Assembly: GCA_944320975.1 (NCBI GenBank)
Contig: CALUJM010000004.1
Location: forward strand, 1 to 64,000
Length of the DNA: 64,000 nucleotides
DNA from: an uncultured Atopobiaceae bacterium
GTDB taxonomy: Bacteria; Actinomycetota; Coriobacteriia; Coriobacteriales; Atopobiaceae
Direction: 5' to 3'
In this document: positions 1-8,546 of the stretch, in pieces
Layout: every line of letters begins with the position of its first letter
Position numbering within the stretch: position 1 is the stretch's first letter
Made by a program: the position numbers and the translations under genes
The notes under the pieces: model-generated
Database searches by the model: none
The model's input: only the letters and a program-made list of their open reading frames with translations
What the model was told of the DNA's origin: nothing

Positions 1-37
1 GTCGTCACCAATCGTATTTCCGGGACCCGGAGGAATA

Positions 38-66
38 CAAAAGAGCCGACCCGAAGGTCGGCTCAA
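38..66 (-). terminator. Rho-independent terminator of the EamA gene
   Basis: On the minus strand a 9-bp stem GAGCCGACC / GGTCGGCTC with a TTCG loop is followed by TTTTGT. It lies just past the stop codon of the EamA gene, so it is that gene's terminator. Between positions 14 and 38 there is a further small hairpin (GTATT...AATAC arms) of unknown role. Confidence 0.85.
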
Positions 67-99
67 ACTGTAATGGGCGAGTCGGCCAGCGGCGGTGCG

Positions 100-1059
100 T
101 CAGTCCTTCTCCGGGCGGTTCACGATGACGATGCCCAGGCTCACGAGCACGAGCGCCGCCACCGCGACGACGGGGCTCACGACGTCAGTCTCGCCGAGAA
201 GGACCGCGGAGAGCAGCACGCCGAAGACGGGGTTCATGAAGCCGAAGACCGCCACGCGCGAGACGGGGTTGGCCGCCAGCGCGAGCGACCACAGCGAGTA
301 GGCGGCAGCGGAAATAAAGCCTAGGTAGGCGAGAAGCGCGAGCGCCGGGAGCGGGTTGGCCGCATCCGCCGGAGCGACGTGGCCTCCCGCGGCCAGGCCC
401 ACGGCGAGCATGATCGCTCCGCCGAGGACGAACTGCCAGCCCGAGAGCAGCACGGGGTCGTGCTCGAGCGAGAAGCGCTTGGCGAGGTTGCTCGAGGTGG
501 CGGCGGCGAGCGTCGACGCAAGCACCATGCCCTCCCCGGCGAGCGTGAAGCTGAAGCCTCCCGACTCGCCCGTCACGTTGACGAGCACCACGCCCGCAAA
601 GCCCACGAGGCATCCGAGCACCTTGCGCCCTGTGAGACGCTCGAAGCGGAAGACCAGCGCGGCCAGGAGCACGCAGAGAAAGGAGTTGCTCGCCTCCAGA
701 ATCGAGCTCGTCACTCCGGCACAGTTGGCGAGGCCCACGTAGAAAAGGACGTACTGCAGCACGGTCTGAAAGAGGGAGAGCGTGCCGATGGCGGGCAGGT
801 CGCGCCGCTCGGGCACGAAGGCGCGACGCCGGGCCACGCTCATGCCCGCGACGACCATGAGCCCCGCGATGACGAAGCGCGTGCCCGCGAAGGCCAGGAT
901 CGACGGCACGTCCGCGGCGTCGACGGCAAACAGCTCGTAGCCGATCTTCACGCACGGAAACGCCGACCCCCACAGAAAGCACGCCGCCAGGCACGCCAGC
1001 ACCACGCCCGGCAGCGTGGCGATGAAGGGCTTGTTCTCTTTATCTGTAATCACGTCCAA
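100..1059 (-). CDS. EamA/DMT-family permease
   Basis: This 319-residue membrane protein has about ten hydrophobic segments, arranged as two EamA repeats (roughly residues 15-155 and 170-310). The first repeat has the typical 'FLWGSAFPCVKIG' start. The Drug/Metabolite Transporter family exports or exchanges small metabolites such as amino acids, but the substrate cannot be read from the sequence. The gene stands alone, downstream of purL on the same strand, and has its own terminator. The family assignment is firm; the substrate is unknown. Confidence 0.85.
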   Translation of the reverse strand: MDVITDKENKPFIATLPGVVLACLAACFLWGSAFPCVKIGYELFAVDAADVPSILAFAGTRFVIAGLMVVAGMSVARRRAFVPERRDLPAIGTLSLFQTVLQYVLFYVGLANCAGVTSSILEASNSFLCVLLAALVFRFERLTGRKVLGCLVGFAGVVLVNVTGESGGFSFTLAGEGMVLASTLAAATSSNLAKRFSLEHDPVLLSGWQFVLGGAIMLAVGLAAGGHVAPADAANPLPALALLAYLGFISAAAYSLWSLALAANPVSRVAVFGFMNPVFGVLLSAVLLGETDVVSPVVAVAALVLVSLGIVIVNRPEKD

Positions 1060-1104
1060 CTCCTCAGGCGGCGTTTGTGCTGCGTGAATACCATGTCAGC
1101 AGCA

Positions 1105-1172
1105 GGCCGCCCCGACTTTCTAAGCAGGAATCTTCCGCGAAGCGCAGTTCCTGCGTGAAAGTCGGGGCGGCC
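1105..1172. repeat. Intergenic inverted repeat, 16-bp arms
   Basis: Arms GGCCGCCCCGACTTTC (1105-1120) and its exact reverse complement (1157-1172) enclose 36 nt that hold a second nested hairpin (GCAGGAA...TTCCTGC). There is no T-run on either side, so it is not a classical intrinsic terminator. It lies between the purL stop and the EamA start. The arm sequence does not recur in the window. Confidence 0.8.
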
Positions 1173-1188
1173 ACCCTTGCTCTTACGT

Positions 1189-4100
1189 CTACTCGGTGAA
1201 GTAGCTCACGCCGCCTTCAATCAGAGGCTGGTACGCGTTGCCCGGCACGTTCTTGTAGAGCCCGGCGCCGGAGCGCTCGGTGTGGCCCATCTTGCCGAGG
1301 ATGCGGCCGTCCGGTGAGGTGATGCCCTCGATTGCGAGGACGGACCCGTTGGGGTTCACGTCGAGGCTCATGCCGGGCACGCCGTCCTCGTCCACGTACT
1401 GCGTGGCCACCTGACCGGCGGCGATGAGCTTCTCGAGCAGCTCGGGAGAGGCGACGAAGCGGCCCTCGCCGTGGGAGATAGCGATGTTGTGGACGTCGCC
1501 GACCTCGCACTTGGAGAGCCAGGGGCTGAGCGTGGACGCCACGCGCGTGCGCACCAGACGGCTCTGGTGGCGGCCGATGGTGTTGAACGTGAGGGTGGGA
1601 CAGGCGTCGTCCATCGGGCGGATGTCGCCGTAGGGCACCAGTCCCAGCTTGATGAGGGCCTGGAAGCCGTTGCAGATGCCCAGCATGAGGCCGTCGCGGG
1701 ACTGGAGCAGCTCGCGCACCGCCTCGGTCACCTCAGGAGCGCGGAAGAACGCCGTGATGAACTTGGCGGAGCCGTCGGGCTCGTCGCCGCCGGAGAAGCC
1801 GCCCGGGATCATGATGATCTGGCTCTCGCGGATGCGGCGCGCGAGCTCGTGGGTGCTCTCGGCCACAGCCTCGGGCGTGAGGTTATTGATGACGAAGACG
1901 TCGGCCTTGGCGCCGGCGCGCTCGAAGGCGTGCGCGGTGTCGTACTCGCAGTTGGTGCCCGGGAAGACGGGGATGATCACGCGCGGGCGCGCGACGTGGA
2001 CGGCTGGCGTCGGACGCGTCGCGCCGGAGGCGGCGAGGTCGAACGAGACCGCCTCGACCTTCTCGCCCTCCGCGCGGTACGGGAAGACGGACTCGATGGC
2101 GCCCTCCCAGGCCTCCTGGAGCTCCGCCAGGTCCATGGCCTCTCCGGAGACGACGAGCTGGTAGGCGTTGGTCGTGGTGCCGAAGGCGGAGACAGTCACG
2201 CCGGCGGGCGCGCCGGGCACCGGGGCATCGTCGGCTAGCTCCACGATGAAGCTGCCGTAGGACGGGCAGAAGAGGGCGTCCGCGCCAAAGGCGGGAGCGA
2301 TCTCGAGGCCGATCCGGTTGCCCACGCACATCTTGAACGCGGCCTCTGCGGCGCCGCCGTAGCCGGGCGTGGAGATGGCGAGCGTCTCGCCGCGCCCGAC
2401 CATGCCCTCGACGAGGGAGAGCGTGGAGAGGAAGGCCTCGGGGTCGGGGGTGAGGCCGTCGTCGGCATAGTCGGGGACGATGACCAGCACACGGTGGCCG
2501 GCACCCTTGAACTCGGGCGACGTCACGTGCTCGACGGTGCCGAGGCCCGTGGCAAACGAGACGAGCGTGGGCGGCACGTCGAGGTCCTCGAAGCTGCCGG
2601 ACATGGAGTCCTTGCCGCCGATGGAGGCGATGCCGAGGTCGACCTGGGCCATGAGGGCGCCGAGAAGCGCCGCGGTGGGCTTGCCCCAGCGGCTGGGGTC
2701 GTCGCGCAGGCGCTCGAAGTACTCCTGGAACGTGAGGTAGAGGCTCTCGTGCTCGAAGCCGGCGGCCGCCATGCGGGCGACGGACTCCACGACGGAGAGG
2801 TACGCGCCGGTGTAGGGGTTTGCGCTCATGAGGTAGGGGTTGAAGCCCCAGGCCATTCCGGAGCACGTGGTGGTCTCGCCGTCCACAGGGAGCTTGGCGA
2901 CCATGGCCATCGTCGGGGTGAGCTGGGTGCGGCCGCCGAAGGGCATGAGGACCGTGGCGGCGCCGATCGTGGAGTCGAAGCGCTCGGAGAGGCCCTTGTT
3001 GGAGGCGACGTTGAGGTCGGTCACGAGCGAGCGCATCTTCTCGGCCACGGTGTCGCCGGGCCAGGTGTGCTCGAACTCCCGGGGGGCGTCGACGTGCACC
3101 GAAGTGCTCTTGGGCGCGCCGTTGGAGGAGAGGAACTCGCGGCTCACGTCCACGATGACGTTTCCGCGCCAGTGCATGCGCAGGCGCGGCTCGGCGGTGA
3201 CGGTGGCGACGACGGTCGCCTCGAGGTTCTCCTCGCGGGCGTAGCGCATGAACTCGTCGACGTCCTCCGGCGCAAGCGCTACGGCCATGCGCTCCTGGCT
3301 CTCGGAGATGGCGAGCTCGGTGCCGTCGAGGCCCTCGTACTTCTTGGGGACGAGGTCGAGGTCGATGTCCAGGCCGTCGGCCAGCTCGCCGATGGCGACG
3401 GAGACGCCGCCCGCGCCGAAGTCGTTGCAGCGCTTGATCAGGCGGCACGCGTCCTCGCGGCGGAAGAGGCGCTGGAGCTTGCGCTCGATGGGCGGGTTGC
3501 CCTTCTGGACCTCGGCACCGTCCTTCTCGAGGGACTCGACGTTGTGGGCCTTGGAGGAGCCGGTGGCGCCGCCGATGCCGTCACGGCCGGTGCGGCCTCC
3601 CAGCAGCACGATCTTGTCGCCCGGCGCAGGGCACTCGCGGCGCACGTGGGATGCCGGGGTGGCGCCCACGACCGCGCCGATCTCCATGCGCTTGGCCACG
3701 TAGCCGGGGTGGTAGAGCTCGCTGACCTGTCCCGTGGCGAGGCCGATCTGGTTGCCGTAGCTGGAGTAGCCTGCCGCGGCGGTGGTCACGAGCTTGCGCT
3801 GCGGGAGCTTGCCGGTCATGGTCTCGGAGACCGGGACCGTGGGGTCTGCGGCTCCGGTGACGCGCATGGCCTGGTAGACGTAGCTGCGCCCGGAGAGCGG
3901 GTCGCGGATGGCGCCGCCGATGCAGGTTGCCGCGCCGCCGAAGGGCTCGATCTCGGTGGGGTGGTTGTGGGTCTCGTTCTTGAAGAGGAACAGCCAGTCC
4001 TCGGGCGTGCCGTTGACGTCGACCTTGACCTTGACGGTGCAGGCGTTGATCTCCTCGGACTCGTCGAGGTTCTTGAGCTGGCCGGTGTGCTTGAGCCACT

Positions 4101-4923
4101 TGGCGCCGAGGGTGCCCATGTCCATGAGGCACACGGGCTTGGCGTCGCGGCCGAGCTCGTGGCGCATCTCCAGGTAGCGATCGAAGGCGGCGCGCACCAC
4201 CTGGTCGTCAAACTCGATGTGGTCGAGCGCTGTGCCGAAGGTGGTGTGGCGGCAGTGGTCGGACCAGTAGGTGTCGATCATCTTGATCTCGGTGATCGTG
4301 GGGACGCGGCCCTCGCCGGCGAAGTAGCTCTGGCAGAAGGTGATGTCCGCGAGGTCCATCGCCAGACCGCGCTCGTCGATGAAGGCCTGGAGCTGGCCCT
4401 GGTCGAGCGTGAGGAAGTCCTCGAGAACCTCGACGTCGGCGGGCTCGGGGTAGTCCTGCCGCAGCGTCTCGCGCGCCTCGAGCGACGCCTCGCGCGCCTC
4501 GACGGGGTTGATGACGTAGTGCTTGACGGCGGCGACGTCGGCGTCGGTGAGGGAGCCCTCGAGGACATAGACCTTGGCGGAGCGCACGATGGGGCGCTCG
4601 CCCTGGCTGATGAGCTGGATGCACTCGCTCGCGGAGTCGGCGCGCTGGTCGAACTGGCCGGGGAGGAACTCCACGGCGAAGACGACGGCGCCTGCGGCGA
4701 CCTCGGGCATCTCGGTGGTCGCGACGTCGGTCTGCGGCTCCGAGAAGACCGTGGGGACGCAGCTCTCGAAGAGCTCGGGCGTTATGCCCTCCACGTCATA
4801 GCGGTTGATGAGCCGCAGGTTGGTGAGGGCGTCGATGCCGAGAAGCGTCTTGAGCTCGCGCTCGAGCGACTGCGCCTCGCCGTCAAACCCGGGCTTCTTC
4901 TCCACGTAGATGCGAGAGACCAT
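1189..4923 (-). CDS. purL: Phosphoribosylformylglycinamidine synthase, PurL with fused glutaminase
   Basis: This 1244-residue enzyme converts FGAR to FGAM with ATP and glutamine, the fourth step of purine synthesis. It is the single-chain type. A PurS-like N terminus (about 1-80) is followed by the synthetase core with 'YWSDHCRHTTF' near residue 220 and 'ETHNHPTEIEPFGG' near 315. A C-terminal class I glutaminase begins near residue 975 ('PVFPGTNCEYD'), with the catalytic Cys in 'LGICNGFQ' and the His/Glu pair in 'SHGEGRF'. No other purine genes are adjacent. The ATG start has an AGGAGG ribosome site about 8 nt upstream. An apparently complete, active enzyme. Confidence 0.97.
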   Translation of the reverse strand: MVSRIYVEKKPGFDGEAQSLERELKTLLGIDALTNLRLINRYDVEGITPELFESCVPTVFSEPQTDVATTEMPEVAAGAVVFAVEFLPGQFDQRADSASECIQLISQGERPIVRSAKVYVLEGSLTDADVAAVKHYVINPVEAREASLEARETLRQDYPEPADVEVLEDFLTLDQGQLQAFIDERGLAMDLADITFCQSYFAGEGRVPTITEIKMIDTYWSDHCRHTTFGTALDHIEFDDQVVRAAFDRYLEMRHELGRDAKPVCLMDMGTLGAKWLKHTGQLKNLDESEEINACTVKVKVDVNGTPEDWLFLFKNETHNHPTEIEPFGGAATCIGGAIRDPLSGRSYVYQAMRVTGAADPTVPVSETMTGKLPQRKLVTTAAAGYSSYGNQIGLATGQVSELYHPGYVAKRMEIGAVVGATPASHVRRECPAPGDKIVLLGGRTGRDGIGGATGSSKAHNVESLEKDGAEVQKGNPPIERKLQRLFRREDACRLIKRCNDFGAGGVSVAIGELADGLDIDLDLVPKKYEGLDGTELAISESQERMAVALAPEDVDEFMRYAREENLEATVVATVTAEPRLRMHWRGNVIVDVSREFLSSNGAPKSTSVHVDAPREFEHTWPGDTVAEKMRSLVTDLNVASNKGLSERFDSTIGAATVLMPFGGRTQLTPTMAMVAKLPVDGETTTCSGMAWGFNPYLMSANPYTGAYLSVVESVARMAAAGFEHESLYLTFQEYFERLRDDPSRWGKPTAALLGALMAQVDLGIASIGGKDSMSGSFEDLDVPPTLVSFATGLGTVEHVTSPEFKGAGHRVLVIVPDYADDGLTPDPEAFLSTLSLVEGMVGRGETLAISTPGYGGAAEAAFKMCVGNRIGLEIAPAFGADALFCPSYGSFIVELADDAPVPGAPAGVTVSAFGTTTNAYQLVVSGEAMDLAELQEAWEGAIESVFPYRAEGEKVEAVSFDLAASGATRPTPAVHVARPRVIIPVFPGTNCEYDTAHAFERAGAKADVFVINNLTPEAVAESTHELARRIRESQIIMIPGGFSGGDEPDGSAKFITAFFRAPEVTEAVRELLQSRDGLMLGICNGFQALIKLGLVPYGDIRPMDDACPTLTFNTIGRHQSRLVRTRVASTLSPWLSKCEVGDVHNIAISHGEGRFVASPELLEKLIAAGQVATQYVDEDGVPGMSLDVNPNGSVLAIEGITSPDGRILGKMGHTERSGAGLYKNVPGNAYQPLIEGGVSYFTE

Positions 4924-5048
4924 GCGCTGCTACCTCCTGAGTGCCGAGGAAGTTGAAAGATACCTACCATTCTACGGCAAAATCCTACCGCTCGCGGGGA
5001 CGCTCGGACCCATCTTGAGGGTGTCGCATCGCCTGCGCGTTCGTATGC

Positions 5049-5140
5049 GTTCCTGCCCTCTTGGGAGGACGGGAACGGGGGCGCCGGGTTGAGATCTGGA
5101 TTCGACAGGTCCGTTCCTGCCCCCTTGGGAGGGAAGGAAC
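5049..5140. repeat. Two similar G/C hairpins between purL and ecfT
   Basis: Two hairpins share the left arm GTTCCTGCCC(T/C)C and the loop TTGGG. They occupy 5049-5076 and 5113-5140, with imperfect right arms. The second lies 2 nt from the ecfT stop codon. They may act as 3'-end structures for the ECF mRNA, but neither has a T-tract. The rest of the 4924-5142 gap carries the purL upstream region, where I see no convincing promoter. Confidence 0.55.
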
Positions 5141-5142
5141 CG

Positions 5143-5946
5143 CTAGAAGAGAAATCCCAGAAGGGCGAGAAGTGCGACGAAGGCCGCCGTCACGAGCGCG
5201 GCAACGACCTCGCGCGCCCCGAGGTGCTGCTCATGGAAATGGGTCCGGCCGGCGCCCCCCTCGTAGCAGCGGGCATCGAGCGCGCGAGAGAGGCCGTCCG
5301 CATGTCTTAGGCCGCTTGCGAGCAGGGCGACCACCACGGGCACGATGGAGCGCACGCGGCGTACGGGGCCACCTTCGTCGAAGGCTCCGCCGCGCAGCGA
5401 CTGGGCGTCGATGATCGCCGAGGTCTCGTCGGCGAGGGTGGGGACGAAGCGCATCATGAGCGAGAAGACCATGGCGATCTCGTGGCCGGGGATGCCGACT
5501 CGCGAGAGCGGGGAGAGCATTCGGTCGAATGCGTCTGCGAGCTGGGTGGGCGTGGTGGTGAGCATCACGAGCGAGCCGGCCACGAGCGCGAGGGCAAACC
5601 GCGCGGTGTAGAGGGCGGCGGCGGTGATTCCTCCCGAGGTCACCGAGAGCGGTCCGAGGGTGGCCACGACCTCGCCTGTCCTCACGAAGAGGAGGTTGAA
5701 GAGCGACAGCACGGCGAGAAAGACCATGAGAGGCCGGACGGAGGCGACGACGCGCCCGGCGGGGACCCTTGCAATCGCAAGGAGCGCGGCGACGAACCCC
5801 GCCGCAAGCAGGAGCTGGGCGGCGTTGGACGTGCAGAAGACCGCCACGAGCACCGTGAGGACGCACCACAGCTTGACGCGCGCGTCGAGGGCGTGGACGG
5901 TGGACGCGGCGGCGTAGTACTGGCCGATCGAGATCTTAAGCGCCAC
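5143..5946 (-). CDS. ecfT: ECF transporter transmembrane component EcfT (riboflavin module)
   Basis: This 267-residue membrane protein couples ATP hydrolysis by the EcfA subunits to movement of the substrate-binding S component. It has several hydrophobic helices, then two cytoplasmic coupling motifs of the EcfT type: 'AQSLRGG' near residue 183 and 'ALDARCYEGG' near 226. Its start abuts the stop of the fused ATPase gene with no gap, so the two are translationally coupled. It is the last gene of the operon S component, EcfA-EcfA, EcfT, which is controlled by the FMN riboswitch at 8338-8466. Confidence 0.92.
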   Translation of the reverse strand: MALKISIGQYYAAASTVHALDARVKLWCVLTVLVAVFCTSNAAQLLLAAGFVAALLAIARVPAGRVVASVRPLMVFLAVLSLFNLLFVRTGEVVATLGPLSVTSGGITAAALYTARFALALVAGSLVMLTTTPTQLADAFDRMLSPLSRVGIPGHEIAMVFSLMMRFVPTLADETSAIIDAQSLRGGAFDEGGPVRRVRSIVPVVVALLASGLRHADGLSRALDARCYEGGAGRTHFHEQHLGAREVVAALVTAAFVALLALLGFLF

Positions 5947-7731
5947 CTACCTCACCTCCTGGGGTGAGACAAACGTACCTGTCCCCACTGTCTCACCGGC
6001 AAACGCGCCCGTCCCCGCCGTCTCGCCGATTGCCGCGACGAGCTCGTCGGTGGTGAGGGGGTCGCCGAGCGCGGGCCAGCCCCGGCGCTCGAGCTCGCGT
6101 GCCACGCGCAGCGAGCGCGGGATGCCGAGGCCGCCCTTCGTGAGGCGTTCCTCGTTCTCGGGCGAGAAGACCTCGCGCGGCGTCCCGACGGCGACGAGGT
6201 GCGACTGGTCGAGGGCGACGACGCGGTCGCAGCGCGCGGCGTCCTCCATCGAGTGCGTGACCTGAACGAGGGTGATGCCCCGCTCGCGGAGGCGCACGAG
6301 GACGCGGCGAAGCATCGCGCGGCCGCGCGGATCGAGGCCGGCCGTGGGCTCGTCGAGGATGAGGACCTCGGGCTCCATGGCGAGGATGCCCGCGAGCGCG
6401 CAGAGGCGGCGCTGGCCTCCGGAGAGCTGGAAGGGGGATGCCTCGCGCTTGCCGGCGAGCCCGACGAGCTCGAGCGCCCGGTTCACGCGACGGCTCACCT
6501 CGTCTGCGGAAAGCCGCAGGTTGCGCGGGCCAAACGCCACGTCCTTCTCGACCGTCTCTGCGAAGAGCTGGCGCTCGGGATGCTGCATCACGTAGCCGAC
6601 GACCCTGCGCACTGCCTTTCGTCCGCGCTTGGTTGAGGTGTCGTTGCCGGCGACGACGATGCGTCCGGAGTCGGGCACCTCGAGGCCGCAGAACAGGCGC
6701 AGCAGCGTCGACTTGCCCGACCCCGTCTGCCCGATGATTGCCGTGGACACTCCGGGCGCGACCTCGAGCGAAACGTCGTCGAGCGCTTGGGCACGCCCGC
6801 TGTACGAGAAGGACGCATGCTCGACTGAGATGAGGTGTCCCATTTGGGGACAGGACGCTTTTGGGACATCGGGCCGATGTCCCAAAAGCGTCCTGTCCCC
6901 AAATGGGACACCGGCAATGGCGTCCACCACGTCCTTCTCGCTGCAGGTCCAGGGAAGGCCGAGGCGCTGGGAGAGGCGTGCGGCAAACGGCACCTCGAGG
7001 CCAAGGTCTGCCAGCTCTGCGCCGCGGGCGAAGACCTCCTCCGGGGTCCCCTCGAGGGCGATGCGCCCGCGGTCGAGGACGATCACGCGGTCCGCCTCGA
7101 CGGCCTCCTCCATGAAGTGGGTCACATGTACGAGCGTGGTGCCCGCCTTGGCGAGCCTGCCCATCACGCGCAGGATTGCGGCGCGGCCGCGCACGTCGAG
7201 CAGCGACCCCGGCTCGTCGAGTACGAGCACGTCGGGCTCCATGGCGAGCGCCCCGGCGATGGCGACGCGCTGCTTCTGCCCGCCCGAGAGGCGGGACGGG
7301 TCGGCGTGCGCATAGTCGTCGAGCGCAACGCGGTGCAGCTCGCGAGTCACGCGGGAGGCGATCTCCTCGCGCGGGAGGCCGAGGTTCTCCGGTCCGAAGG
7401 CGACGTCGTCCTCGACGACGCTCGTTACGATCTGGTCGTCCGGGTTCTGGAAGACGAGGCCCAGGTTGCGCCGGGCGCGGCGATAGGCCTCGAGGTCGGG
7501 GCGCCCGTCTGAGCACACGTGCTCGCCGGCGAGCTCGACCTCGCCTGCGTCGGGGGCGAGAAGCCCGCAGACGACGGAGGCGAGCGTCGACTTTCCGGAG
7601 CCGTTGGCCCCGAGGACGCAGATGCGCTCGCCGCGGGCGACCTCGAGGGAGACGTCGTCAAGTGCGACGACGCCCCCCTCGTAGACGAGGCTCACGTGCG
7701 AGAGGCGTATGGGGACGGCCGCGGAGGTCAC
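5947..7731 (-). CDS. ecfA: Fused EcfA-EcfA' ATPase of the riboflavin ECF module
   Basis: This 594-residue protein carries two complete ABC ATPase domains. The first spans about residues 7-245 (Walker A 'GANGSGKST', signature 'LSGGQKQR', Walker B 'VLVLDEP'). The second spans about 302-540 (Walker A 'GQTGSGKST', signature 'LSGGQRR', 'VLILDEP'). Both lie in the cytoplasm and drive the EcfT/S-component pair. The odd feature is the linker at about residues 274-300: it is encoded by a 79-bp perfect palindrome (6834-6912) that reads through in frame. The C terminus has a degenerate 'ETAGTGAFAGETVGTGTF' repeat. The second ECF operon in this window has a fused ATPase without any palindrome in its linker. 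Confidence 0.93.
   Translation of the reverse strand: MTSAAVPIRLSHVSLVYEGGVVALDDVSLEVARGERICVLGANGSGKSTLASVVCGLLAPDAGEVELAGEHVCSDGRPDLEAYRRARRNLGLVFQNPDDQIVTSVVEDDVAFGPENLGLPREEIASRVTRELHRVALDDYAHADPSRLSGGQKQRVAIAGALAMEPDVLVLDEPGSLLDVRGRAAILRVMGRLAKAGTTLVHVTHFMEEAVEADRVIVLDRGRIALEGTPEEVFARGAELADLGLEVPFAARLSQRLGLPWTCSEKDVVDAIAGVPFGDRTLLGHRPDVPKASCPQMGHLISVEHASFSYSGRAQALDDVSLEVAPGVSTAIIGQTGSGKSTLLRLFCGLEVPDSGRIVVAGNDTSTKRGRKAVRRVVGYVMQHPERQLFAETVEKDVAFGPRNLRLSADEVSRRVNRALELVGLAGKREASPFQLSGGQRRLCALAGILAMEPEVLILDEPTAGLDPRGRAMLRRVLVRLRERGITLVQVTHSMEDAARCDRVVALDQSHLVAVGTPREVFSPENEERLTKGGLGIPRSLRVARELERRGWPALGDPLTTDELVAAIGETAGTGAFAGETVGTGTFVSPQEVR
6834..6912. repeat. 79-bp perfect palindrome inside the ecfA coding sequence
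   Basis: Two 39-bp arms (6834-6872 and 6874-6912) are exact reverse complements around a single central base. Each arm is itself a hairpin, because TGTCCCA pairs with TGGGACA. Each arm contains the GGGGACAGG core seen in the other long palindromes of this window. It lies in frame between the two ATPase domains and adds about 26 residues to the linker. The mRNA would fold into a very stable hairpin in mid-gene. Confidence 0.97.
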
Positions 7732-7749
7732 GTTCTTCTCGCCTGCCGG

Positions 7750-8325
7750 CTACCGGGAGACCACCTGCGTGACGGGCTTCTGGATGAGGGCCGTCACGAC
7801 GCAGTTGATGACGATCTTGAGGGCGTTGAACGGCAGCAGGATCGGCACGATCATGGCGATGACCTGGTCGGTGGAGACCGCGGTGTAGAGCGGGGTGACG
7901 ATGATGTTGCCGACGATGCACGCGGCGAGCGCGATGACGGCGCCCGCGACCATGCCGGCGACGAGGCCGCGCGTCCCGCCCATGCGGCGGGCGATGAGGG
8001 CGGCGGGGATGCACAGAGCCACGCCCGCGACGATCGCCATCACGTGCCCCCAGACGTTGAAGGTGAAAAGCGTCTTGAGCACCCAGGGGAGGATGACGAC
8101 GATCGCGCCCGTGCTCGGGCCAAACGCAAGGGCGGCGACAAAGGCGACGATGCCCGACGGGTCGTACATGAGCCACGGCGCCGGCGGGAAGATGGGGATC
8201 TCCACGAAGGTGAGGACGAAGGCGAGCGCGCAGAACAGCGCGGTCGTCGCGATGCGCCGGGTGGACCAGGCGCCGCCTGCGGTGGTGGAGTGGGTGTCGT
8301 GCGAGACATGCGTGGAAGCAGCCAT
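7750..8325 (-). CDS. ribU: ECF transporter S component, riboflavin type (RibU-like)
   Basis: This roughly 191-residue integral membrane protein with about six helices binds the vitamin and hands it to the EcfA/EcfT engine encoded just downstream (18-nt gap). The substrate is inferred mainly from the FMN riboswitch directly upstream. The fold and the N-terminal 'RRIATTALFCALAFVLTFVEI' helix fit S components. I chose the ATG at 8325 (protein begins MAAST) because GGAGG lies a few bases before it. A longer frame from 8346 would start inside the riboswitch. Confidence 0.88.
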   Translation of the reverse strand: MAASTHVSHDTHSTTAGGAWSTRRIATTALFCALAFVLTFVEIPIFPPAPWLMYDPSGIVAFVAALAFGPSTGAIVVILPWVLKTLFTFNVWGHVMAIVAGVALCIPAALIARRMGGTRGLVAGMVAGAVIALAACIVGNIIVTPLYTAVSTDQVIAMIVPILLPFNALKIVINCVVTALIQKPVTQVVSR

Positions 8326-8337
8326 GATGGCCTCCGT

Positions 8338-8466
8338 TTCTTCCATCCGGACTGTGACCGTTGGTCCCGGACTCTCACCGGGTCAGCCGCGTATTCGCGG
8401 GTCGCGGACTTCGGGGCGCGCACGCCGCCGTCACCGCCAGTGGGGACTTTCACCCCGCCCTGAAAC
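8338..8466 (-). promoter_or_regulatory. FMN riboswitch (RFN element)
   Basis: Read on the minus strand, the leader has the conserved RFN blocks in order: 'GGGCGGGGTGAAAG', 'CTGGCGGT', 'GACCCGGTGAGAGTCC' and 'ACAGTCCGGATGGAAG'. These form the multi-branched FMN-binding aptamer. The ribosome site of the S-component gene (GGAGG) follows within about 10 nt of the aptamer's 3' end and there is no obvious T-tract. Control is therefore probably at translation initiation: FMN bound, riboflavin uptake off. Confidence 0.95.
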
Positions 8467-8505
8467 TGACAGCGCGAGTGTAGCACTAATCGCGCACCTG
8501 CGCGC

Positions 8506-8514
8506 TGTTATACT
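8506..8514 (+). promoter_or_regulatory. Probable -10 element of the murB promoter
   Basis: TATACT at 8509-8514 is preceded by TGT, giving an extended -10 shape. The murB ATG follows 32 nt later. No good -35 hexamer is visible at the usual spacing. Confidence 0.45.
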
Positions 8515-8546
8515 GAGCTTGCCTGTCAGTCCACAGAGGGGAAGCC

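Noticed and set aside
2494-4956. Long plus-strand frame antisense to purL
   Set aside because: High GC gives long antisense frames; composition is low-complexity and purL on the other strand is fully conserved.
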